Source: an uncultured Clostridia bacterium (GTDB lineage: Bacteria; Bacillota; Clostridia; Christensenellales; Borkfalkiaceae). From it: a stretch of DNA of 17,821 nucleotides. Below, in pieces: positions 12,746 to 17,821 of this stretch. Position 1 is the stretch's first letter. The number at the start of each line of letters is the position of its first letter. Both the position numbers and the translations under genes were made by a program. Below the pieces are notes generated by a model. It made no database searches, was not told the DNA's origin, and saw nothing but the letters and a program-made list of their open reading frames with translations. The DNA lies in assembly GCA_958419945.1 (NCBI GenBank), contig CATZIC010000042.1, positions 1 to 17,821 of the forward strand. The letters run 5' to 3'.

Positions 12746-12782
12746 AAAAAGTGCCGCTATAAGCCTATTAGCGGCACTTTTT
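12746..12782. terminator. Bidirectional terminator built on an R25 repeat (copy 6)
   Basis: Perfect 14-bp stem AAAAAGTGCCGCTA / TAGCGGCACTTTTT around a 9-nt loop (TAAGCCTAT). The left arm plus loop, 12746-12770, is itself an R25 copy (AAAAAGT, GCC, GCTATAAGCCTATTA). It lies 27 nt past the aspS stop and has Ts on both strands. Confidence 0.85.
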
Positions 12783-12808
12783 ATATTTTTTATTTATTAT
12801 GTTTACGA

Positions 12809-14602
12809 TTATTCTTTCTTATCGCTTACGGTAAGATAAAGTTCGTCAAGTTGTTTTTTCTCTACTGTGGAAGGAGCCTCGCTCATAAGACAGGACGCAT
12901 TTTGAACCTTCGGGAAAGCGATTACGTCTTTTATAGATTCCGTGCCGGTTAGTAGCATAGTAAACCTATCAAGACCAAGTGCCAAACCACCGTGAGGCGG
13001 GGTGCCGTAATTGAAAGCGTTAACGAAAAATCCGAATTTGCGTTCTATATCCTCGTCGGTAAAAGATAGCACGTTGAAAATTTTCTTTTGAAGTTCTCTT
13101 GAGTGAATCCTTATGGAGCCGCCGCCCGCTTCCTGACCGTTTATAACGATATCGTAGGCTTTAGCACGCATCTTTGTGGGATCGGTGTCAAGAAGGTACA
13201 AATCCTCGTCCTTGGGTGCCGTAAACGGGTGGTGCATTGCAACGTAGCGGCCTTCTTCCTCGCTGTATTCGAACATCGGGAAGTCCACAATCCAAAGTAT
13301 ATCGTAACTGTTTTTGTCGTATAAATCGTACTTGTCGCCGAGATACAACCTTATTCCGCCGAGGGTGTTGAAAACCACGGTATCTTTGTCGGCGGCAAAC
13401 AGTAAAACGTCGCCGTCCTCTAAGCCCATTCTTTCGGTAAGTTTGGCAACGATTTCATCGGTCAAGAATTTGTTAAAGGAAGATCTTACCTGCTCGCCGC
13501 ACGGCTTACTGAGCCAGGCAAGGCCTTTGGCACCGAAGGTTTTTGCGACTTCGGACAAACCGTCCAAATCCTTCCTCGAAAGTTTTGAGGCAAAGCCCTT
13601 TGCGTTAATAGCCCTTACGCTCTTACCTTCTACAACGCAGTCGGAAAAGACTTTGAAATCCGAGCCTTCGAAAATATCCGATACATTTTTAAGTTCTAAG
13701 CCGAACCTTGTGTCGGGCTTGTCGGAACCGAATCTGTCCATAGCCTCCTGCCAGGTCATAGTTCTGAAATGACCTTCGGGAAGTTCCATACCTATAGAGT
13801 CCTTAAAAATGCGTTTAATTAGCCCTTCGACGGGGTACATAACGTCGGTTTCGTCCTCGACGAAACTCATTTCAAGGTCGATTTGTGTAAATTCCGGCTG
13901 ACGGTTGGCACGAAGGTCCTCGTCACGGAAGCATTTTGCGATCTGGAAATACCTGTCGTAGCCCGCAATCATCAAAAGTTGTTTATAAAGCTGCGGAGAC
14001 TGCGGCAGTGCGTAAAAACAGCCTTCCTTTATCCTTGACGGAACTAGATAGTCCCTTGCGCCTTCGGGCGTGGATTTACCGAGATACGGGGTTTCTATTT
14101 CCAAAAATCCGTTTTCCGCAAGATAATTACGGGTAGCAATGGCTATTTTTGAACGGGTTATTAATTTTTGCTGTAAGGAAGGACGGCGAAGGTCGAGATA
14201 TCTGTATTTTAAACGCAAATTTTCATTGACGTTCGTATCGTCGCTTATCTCAAAAGGAGTGGTGTCCGCTTCCGATAAAATTTTAAGGGTATCAGCCAAA
14301 ACTTCGATATCGCCGGTTGCAATTTTGTTGGTTTTGGATTCTCTTTCACGAACCTTTCCCGATACGGCAAGCACGTATTCGGAGCGAATAGCCGTTGCCT
14401 TTTCAAAAAGGCTTTTTTCCGTTGTTTCGTCGAAAACCACTTGCACGATGCCCGTACGGTCCCTTAAATCCACGAAAATAAGACTGCCGAGGTTGCGCTT
14501 TCTTTGCACCCAACCCATAACGGTTACGGCCTCTAGAGCGTTTTCCCGCCTTAACTCACCGCACATGCGCGTCCTTTTCATTCCCTGCAAAAATTCAGAC
14601 AT
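12809..14602 (-). CDS. aspS: Aspartyl-tRNA synthetase (bacterial type)
   Basis: A 597-residue class II synthetase, the normal length for bacterial AspRS. It charges tRNA-Asp with aspartate using ATP in the cytosol. Domains: N-terminal anticodon-binding OB fold (about 15-105: VMGWVQRKRNLGSLIFVDLRD), catalytic core with GARDYLVPSR (181-190), QSPQLYKQLLM (201-211), motif 2 FRDEDLRANRQPEFTQID (225-242), the bacterial GAD insertion (about 290-415), and motif 3 GGLALGLDRFTMLL (538-551) with the ATP-binding arginine R546. A GCGAGGT ribosome site precedes the ATG. The leader is about 50 nt, too short for a T-box, so unlike many Firmicute synthetase genes this one is not T-box controlled. Whether it also charges tRNA-Asn cannot be decided here. 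Confidence 0.98.
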   Translation of the reverse strand: MSEFLQGMKRTRMCGELRRENALEAVTVMGWVQRKRNLGSLIFVDLRDRTGIVQVVFDETTEKSLFEKATAIRSEYVLAVSGKVRERESKTNKIATGDIEVLADTLKILSEADTTPFEISDDTNVNENLRLKYRYLDLRRPSLQQKLITRSKIAIATRNYLAENGFLEIETPYLGKSTPEGARDYLVPSRIKEGCFYALPQSPQLYKQLLMIAGYDRYFQIAKCFRDEDLRANRQPEFTQIDLEMSFVEDETDVMYPVEGLIKRIFKDSIGMELPEGHFRTMTWQEAMDRFGSDKPDTRFGLELKNVSDIFEGSDFKVFSDCVVEGKSVRAINAKGFASKLSRKDLDGLSEVAKTFGAKGLAWLSKPCGEQVRSSFNKFLTDEIVAKLTERMGLEDGDVLLFAADKDTVVFNTLGGIRLYLGDKYDLYDKNSYDILWIVDFPMFEYSEEEGRYVAMHHPFTAPKDEDLYLLDTDPTKMRAKAYDIVINGQEAGGGSIRIHSRELQKKIFNVLSFTDEDIERKFGFFVNAFNYGTPPHGGLALGLDRFTMLLTGTESIKDVIAFPKVQNASCLMSEAPSTVEKKQLDELYLTVSDKKE

Positions 14603-14660
14603 AATATTACCTCGCTCACGCCAAAAACAGCGTGTCTATTTTTAGTTTGTTCTTTTTATA

Positions 14661-14689
14661 ATTTTAGCCGTTTCCGAAGTTTATGTCAA
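14661..14689 (-). promoter_or_regulatory. aspS promoter
   Basis: Minus strand: TTGACA (14684-14689), 17-nt spacer, TAAAAT (14661-14666). The short leader contains only a small CACGC/GCGTG stem (14617-14634). Confidence 0.75.
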
Positions 14690-14751
14690 ATAAAATCGTG
14701 CTTTTATCCAGGTTAAATAGGTTCTTGGGATAAATAAATGGATAAACGAAT

Positions 14752-14781
14752 AATCTGCGGATAAATTTTTACCCGCAGATT
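14752..14781 (-). terminator. Possible terminator of the baseplate-like gene
   Basis: 9-bp perfect stem AATCTGCGG / CCGCAGATT with a 12-nt loop, 52 nt past the stop. The minus-strand tail (ATTCGTTTATCC) is only moderately T-rich. Confidence 0.35.
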
Positions 14782-14832
14782 ACCTCTGTTGCCTTCAAGT
14801 TTCGGCACGTGCCTTTTTAAAATAACGACTTT

Positions 14833-15537
14833 TCAGTCTATGGTCGGAAGTTTATTTACCACAACGAACTTTACCAAAAAGTCCGCCGAAGGTTGGGTCA
14901 GATAACTGAGCGTAACCGTTCCGTTCCCCTGTGCCGATATGTACACGCCTGCATTTTTGACGGCTAATTGGTTTGTAAGCGGCGCAAAGGTTATAACGCT
15001 GTCCTCTGTGGCCTCGGGAACGGAAAACATCTGCTGTTTGTTCATAAACCCGATTGCCGAAACCATCATTTTTCGAACCGTTACGGAATTATTTACCTCG
15101 ATAATTTTACGGTTCATTTCCTCGATTTTTTCCTGCAACTTGGTTTGAAGAAGCCTAATAGCGCTGGGAAGTACCGTCTGCCCGTAACTTTCCACTTCCA
15201 CAGAATCTAAAATTTCCACCGTGAAAACTTCGGTGTTTATAATAACCGAACCGTCGGTGTTTTCAAAACACAGTTGACACTTTGCCTTGCCCGCAACCCT
15301 CGAAAAGGCGTCGGAAACCACGAAGGTTACCGTAACGTATTCTTGGTCGCTTTTAACGTCGCTTAATAAAATTTTGTCCGAACTTTCGTCCTGAAATCTT
15401 ATTTTCAAGTAGGCGGTAAGGGTGGATAAATCCTTACCGAAGTATTGCCTTTTTACTTTGAATTTGTACTGTCCTGCTCCGTTATCCGACTGGTAAAGCG
15501 GACATTCTTCAACCGTAACACGTCTTAAATCCTTCAA
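14833..15537 (-). CDS. Phage baseplate (BppU N-terminal)-like protein, TTG start
   Basis: The frame can be extended to 15600, but that upstream TTG is the first triplet of a TTGACA -35 box, so the extension is not translated. I choose TTG at 15537, preceded by AGGAGG (15543-15548), giving 234 residues. Residues 1-120 form an Ig-like beta domain with the pattern QSDNGAGQYKFKVKR...LTAYLKIRF...GKAKCQLCFENTDGSVI, resembling the N-terminal domain of phage baseplate upper proteins. A predicted coiled coil follows (about 135-155, LLQTKLQEKIEEMNRKIIEV), then a C-terminal beta region. No other phage gene is nearby; it sits alone between aspS and HU. It may be a lone domesticated or remnant structural protein. 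Family call moderate. Confidence 0.6.
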   Translation of the reverse strand: MKDLRRVTVEECPLYQSDNGAGQYKFKVKRQYFGKDLSTLTAYLKIRFQDESSDKILLSDVKSDQEYVTVTFVVSDAFSRVAGKAKCQLCFENTDGSVIINTEVFTVEILDSVEVESYGQTVLPSAIRLLQTKLQEKIEEMNRKIIEVNNSVTVRKMMVSAIGFMNKQQMFSVPEATEDSVITFAPLTNQLAVKNAGVYISAQGNGTVTLSYLTQPSADFLVKFVVVNKLPTID

Positions 15538-15572
15538 AAATACCTCCTGCCTTAAAAGTTCCCCCAAGTACG

Positions 15573-15600
15573 ATTTTATACCATTAGTAAAAGTTGTCAA
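15573..15600 (-). promoter_or_regulatory. Promoter of the baseplate-like gene
   Basis: Minus strand: TTGACA (15595-15600), 16-nt spacer, TAAAAT (15573-15578), about 36 nt before the chosen TTG start. It decides against the upstream start. Confidence 0.65.
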
Positions 15601-15608
15601 TGGCTTTA

Positions 15609-15636
15609 TGACACAAACGCCTGTTATCTCGTGTCA
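15609..15636. promoter_or_regulatory. Inverted repeat TGACAC...GTGTCA in the divergent gap
   Basis: Six-base arms at 15609-15614 and 15631-15636, 16 nt apart, immediately upstream of the -35 box of the baseplate-like gene. It may be an operator; no matching regulator is known. Confidence 0.3.
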
Positions 15637-15737
15637 AAAAAATGAAGCCAAAGGCATATTTTTTCGGGAACTTTGTTATATTTCGGTAAATTTCACGCAT
15701 TTTTGCCAAAAAACAGGTAATTATTTTCCGAAACGTA

Positions 15738-15766
15738 TTGACAAAGACATAAATTTGGGTTATCAT
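15738..15766 (+). promoter_or_regulatory. HU gene promoter
   Basis: TTGACA (15738-15743), 17-nt spacer, TATCAT (15761-15766). The resulting leader is about 75 nt. Confidence 0.7.
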
Positions 15767-15796
15767 AAGTTAGTAGAGGCAAATTGCCTTATTTTT

Positions 15797-15825
15797 GCCC
15801 GTATAGCATTTTGGATACGGCGGGC
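15797..15825 (+). other. Leader hairpin upstream of the HU gene
   Basis: GCCCGTAT pairs with ATACGG-C-GGGC (one bulged C) around a 10-nt loop, ending 25 nt before the HU start codon. There is no T-run, so it is more likely an mRNA stability or translation element than a terminator. Confidence 0.4.
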
Positions 15826-15849
15826 CCAATAAAACCAATGGAGGAAATT

Positions 15850-16125
15850 ATGACAAAAACCGATCTTATCAAAATCGCAGCACGTAAGGCAGGCCTTACT
15901 CAAACTCAGATGGCAGACGCTTATCAGGCATTTATGGACACCTTGGAAGAGGCGCTTCAGGACGGCGAAAAGGTAGCTTTAGTAGGCTTTGGTACCTTTG
16001 AAGTTAAAGACGTTCCCGCTAAAGAAGCACTTAACCCCGCAACCGGCGAAAAGGTTCAGGTTCCTGCTTGCAAGAAACCCGTTCTCAAATTCGGTAAATC
16101 ATTTAAAGACGCTTTTAACGCTTAA
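15850..16125 (+). CDS. hup: HU family DNA-binding protein
   Basis: A 91-residue nucleoid protein. It starts at the ATG after GGAGGAAATT (MTKTDLIKIAARKAGLTQTQ); the frame is open further upstream, but that part lies in the leader. The full HU fold is present: two N-terminal helices, then GEKVALVGFGTFEVKDVPAKEALNPATGEKVQVPACKKPVLKFGKSFKDAFN. GFGTFEV and NPATGEKV are the signature, with the Pro in NPATG that intercalates in bent DNA. One departure is KEALNPATG where most have R-x-GRNPxTG, so an arginine of the DNA arm is missing, and there is a cysteine in the second strand of the arm (VPACKKP). It bends and compacts DNA as a dimer. A strong terminator follows. Confidence 0.96.
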   Translation: MTKTDLIKIAARKAGLTQTQMADAYQAFMDTLEEALQDGEKVALVGFGTFEVKDVPAKEALNPATGEKVQVPACKKPVLKFGKSFKDAFNA

Positions 16126-16138
16126 TATAAGCAAAGCT

Positions 16139-16170
16139 AATACCGTAGGTTTTCCCTACGGTATTTTTTT
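16139..16170 (+). terminator. Terminator of the HU gene
   Basis: 11-bp perfect stem AATACCGTAGG / CCTACGGTATT and a T-run to 16170 that overlaps the stop codon of the convergent glycosyltransferase gene. Confidence 0.9.
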
Positions 16171-17272
16171 ATTCGTTTTCGCTTTTATTTTCGATTTTAC
16201 TTTCAGCGTCTCCGCTTCCGCCCAAAATGGGCAACTTGTCGTTAAAAATAACTGAAGGGTGGTTGGGCCTAAGGCGCTTGCATTTTTGGTGATAAATTTT
16301 AGCTAAATCGTATTTTTCAAGTTTAAAGTAGATCACCGTAAGCATAAGGCAAGGAATAAAATCCTTGTAATCTTCCCTTATAAAGCCGTGATCTTTTTGC
16401 TCGGCAGTTTCCGCCGCACGGTAATATGCGGCGGCTTTTTTATATTCCCCTTTTGTAAAAAACACTTCCCCCGCCTTACAGAAAATTTCCGGATAGGGCG
16501 GGAATTTTTTTAGCGCCGTAAAAATCACGTCTTCCGCCAAATCGGTATTTTTTTGCTTTAAAAGGCAATCGCATAAAAGAATATATCCTTCGTCCTTGTC
16601 GTAGTCGCTTCCGCCGGAATTTAAAAATTCTTCAAAACGCTTTTTTGCCTCGTCAAAATAGCCGTTATAATAAAGTTCCCGTGCGTAATAATAAATATCC
16701 CTTGGGGCAAACTTTTCACCGTTTTTTTCAAGCAGCCTGTAGATTTTCAGGTTTCTTTCGGGCAGCGGTGCTTTTTTCTTTCTGTGCTCGATTGTAACGT
16801 CTTGATAAACTATACCTCCGTTTAATGAAACAGCCTCGTGTACCGCCCCTTCGAAGAAAAACTTGCGGCTTCTTTTTAGTAGCCTTTCCCGAAAAAATTC
16901 AAGGTTGCCTGAATAATCGTTATTAGAAAAAACTTTATACTTGAACATATAAATGTCCGCGTATAGGTCGGTTTTCTTCATATTTTTGATTTTTTGCAAA
17001 TTGTCATCGTTAATATAATCGTCGGCGTCAAGCCACATTATATAGTCCATTGTTGCCTTTTGTAAAGAAAAATTTCTAGCCTTCGAAAAGTCGTTTACCC
17101 ATTTAAAAAAATAGACTTTATCCGTGTACTTTTTTGCAATACTCACCGTTTGGTCATAAGACCCCGTATCGACTATAATTATTTCGTCGGCAAATTCTTT
17201 TGCTATATTTAAAATTCTATCTAAGGTGGATTCTTCATCCCTTACTATCATACATAAACTTATCGTCGTCAT
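16169..17272 (-). CDS. Family 2 glycosyltransferase with C-terminal TPR repeats
   Basis: The GT-A domain starts MTTISLCMIVRDEESTLDRIL, with EIIIVDTGSYDQTV and the metal-binding MWLDADDYI (D-x-D-D) typical of family GT2. The second half, from about residue 190, is helical TPR-like: YYYARELYYNGYFDEAKKRFEEFL, LKQKNTDLAEDVIFTALKKF and KAGEVFFTKGEYKKAAAYYRAAE. Such fusions transfer sugars to proteins or surface polymers. The frame is open to an ATG at 17341, but I prefer the ATG at 17272 (367 residues), where the family motif begins. Neither start has a ribosome site, and a TTGACA-18-TAAAAT pair (17283-17312 region) ends just 5 nt before 17272, hinting at a leaderless message. The divergent neighbour is a Thr-rich collagen-like protein, a plausible glycosylation target. 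Confidence 0.85.
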   Translation of the reverse strand: MTTISLCMIVRDEESTLDRILNIAKEFADEIIIVDTGSYDQTVSIAKKYTDKVYFFKWVNDFSKARNFSLQKATMDYIMWLDADDYINDDNLQKIKNMKKTDLYADIYMFKYKVFSNNDYSGNLEFFRERLLKRSRKFFFEGAVHEAVSLNGGIVYQDVTIEHRKKKAPLPERNLKIYRLLEKNGEKFAPRDIYYYARELYYNGYFDEAKKRFEEFLNSGGSDYDKDEGYILLCDCLLKQKNTDLAEDVIFTALKKFPPYPEIFCKAGEVFFTKGEYKKAAAYYRAAETAEQKDHGFIREDYKDFIPCLMLTVIYFKLEKYDLAKIYHQKCKRLRPNHPSVIFNDKLPILGGSGDAESKIENKSENE

Positions 17273-17315
17273 ACTACATTTTATTTTTTTCGCTACTATT
17301 TTGTCAAAATAGCCC

Positions 17316-17346
17316 TTAACAATATAAGCATATATCGACATATAAT
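17316..17346 (+). promoter_or_regulatory. Possible promoter of the collagen-like gene
   Basis: TTAACA (17316-17321), 19-nt spacer (long), TATAAT (17341-17346), 30 nt before the ATG. It overlaps the 5' end of the longer form of the divergent glycosyltransferase frame, supporting the shorter form. Confidence 0.45.
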
Positions 17347-17376
17347 GAAATGAGCAACTTCGCTCAAGGAGATTAT

Positions 17377-17821
17377 ATGTTTGATTTTTCGAATCTTTTT
17401 TGCTGTAATCCCTGTAACCAAAGAAATACTTGTCCGGAAAGACGTCAAAACCTTATCGTAGGTCCCATGGGTCCTACAGGTCCCCGTGGTTTTACGGGGA
17501 TCCCCGGCGCAACAGGTCCGACAGGCGCAACTGGTCCCGCCGGTCCGACAGGTCCTATAGGTCCTACCGGCCCTTCCGGCGGAGTTCCCGGAGCAACAGG
17601 CGCAACCGGTCCTACCGGTGCTACAGGCGCAGCGGGTGCAATCGGTCCCATCGGTCCGACAGGTCCTACCGGCGCTACGGGTGAAGCAGGTGCAATCGGC
17701 CCCATCGGTCCTACAGGTGCTACCGGCGCTACGGGTGAAGCAGGTGCAATCGGTCCCGTTGGTCCTACAGGTCCTACCGGCGCTACGGGTGAAGCAGGTG
17801 CAATCGGCCCCATCGGTCCTA
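17377..17821 (+). CDS. Collagen-like Gly-X-Y repeat surface protein (3' partial)
   Basis: An AAGGAG ribosome site precedes ATG 17377. The visible 148 residues run past the window end. The N-terminus is a short Cys-rich head (MFDFSNLFCCNPCNQRNTCP), with no signal peptide, followed from about residue 29 by uninterrupted-looking Gly-X-Y triplets (GPMGPTGPRGFTGIPGATG...) rich in GPT, GAT, GAI and GEA; one SGGVPG junction breaks the register slightly. This is the style of BclA-like exosporium and Clostridia collagen-like proteins, which form triple-helical filaments on spore or cell surfaces, often O-glycosylated on the many Thr residues. The 3' end of the visible part is a 54-nt tandem DNA repeat. 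Divergent from a TPR glycosyltransferase. The C-terminal domain is not in view. Confidence 0.88.
   Translation, partial: MFDFSNLFCCNPCNQRNTCPERRQNLIVGPMGPTGPRGFTGIPGATGPTGATGPAGPTGPIGPTGPSGGVPGATGATGPTGATGAAGAIGPIGPTGPTGATGEAGAIGPIGPTGATGATGEAGAIGPVGPTGPTGATGEAGAIGPIGP
17626..17821 (+). repeat. 54-nt tandem repeat within the collagen-like gene
   Basis: Units at 17680-17733, 17734-17787 and 17788-17821 (cut by the window edge) each begin GGTGAAGCAGGTGCAATCGG and encode 18 residues (six triplets). A more diverged unit precedes at 17626-17679. Differences are mostly single bases (for example CCCATC to CCCGTT). Confidence 0.9.

Noticed and set aside
2199..12770. R25 repeats as a CRISPR array or integron attC sites
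   Set aside because: Spacing is 1-4 kb and orientation mixed, with no Cas genes, integrase or cassette pattern; the motif lacks the paired attC core arms.
14603..14690. T-box riboswitch upstream of aspS
   Set aside because: Promoter to start codon is about 50 nt, far too short for a T-box, and there is no T-box consensus sequence.
17445..17813. Long open frame on the minus strand rich in GP-I-AP-ASP-VAP triplets
   Set aside because: It is the exact antisense of the Gly-X-Y repeat; the + strand frame has a ribosome site, a promoter and the collagen pattern, the antisense has none.

Overview
The window looks chromosomal, from a low-to-mid GC Gram-positive anaerobe, most likely a gut-type member of class Clostridia (Bacillota). 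The support is strong AGGAGG-type ribosome sites, consensus TTGACA/TATAAT promoters, U-tailed terminators, a DUF1538 membrane protein followed by tandem PII genes, a bacterial AspRS, HU, and a BclA-like collagen repeat protein. No tRNA, intact rRNA, integrase, transposase or CRISPR array is visible.

Layout. 1-2151: a DUF1538 membrane protein (5' cut by the window edge) and two PII-like regulators, all +, closed by a terminator. 2255-4576: minus-strand HAD phosphatase, then a TetR regulator overlapping a flavodoxin/FMN-reductase gene. 4577-5779: about 1.2 kb without a convincing gene, but full of structure: two copies of a TetR-type palindrome, a decayed 23S rRNA-like fragment, several long hairpins and two dispersed repeats. 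5780-6691: AraC/GyrI-type regulator (-). 6909-10353: a compact minus-strand cluster (TfoX-C-like protein, GNAT acetyltransferase, metallo-beta-lactamase-fold hydrolase, membrane protein, a 30-residue truncated ORF, FAD oxidoreductase). 10557-11648: lipoprotein (-). 11891-12678: a small acidic protein (-) divergent from a double-HTH Xre regulator (+) across a shared inverted-repeat operator. 12809-14602: aspS (-). 14833-15537: a phage-baseplate-like protein (-), divergent from HU (+, 15850-16125). 16169-17272: TPR glycosyltransferase (-), divergent from a collagen-like protein (+) that runs off the right edge.

How genes work together. The PII pair probably tunes the DUF1538 membrane protein. 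The TetR gene probably represses itself and the overlapping flavoprotein through the palindrome at its promoter. The glycosyltransferase is a natural candidate to decorate the adjacent collagen-like surface protein.

The most unusual signals are (a) a 25-bp repeat present six times at irregular spacing, one copy inside a conserved coding motif and one forming half of a terminator, and (b) the 23S rRNA-like fragment lying beside the 33-nt TetR-type palindrome. No complete new defence or mobile system could be demonstrated.
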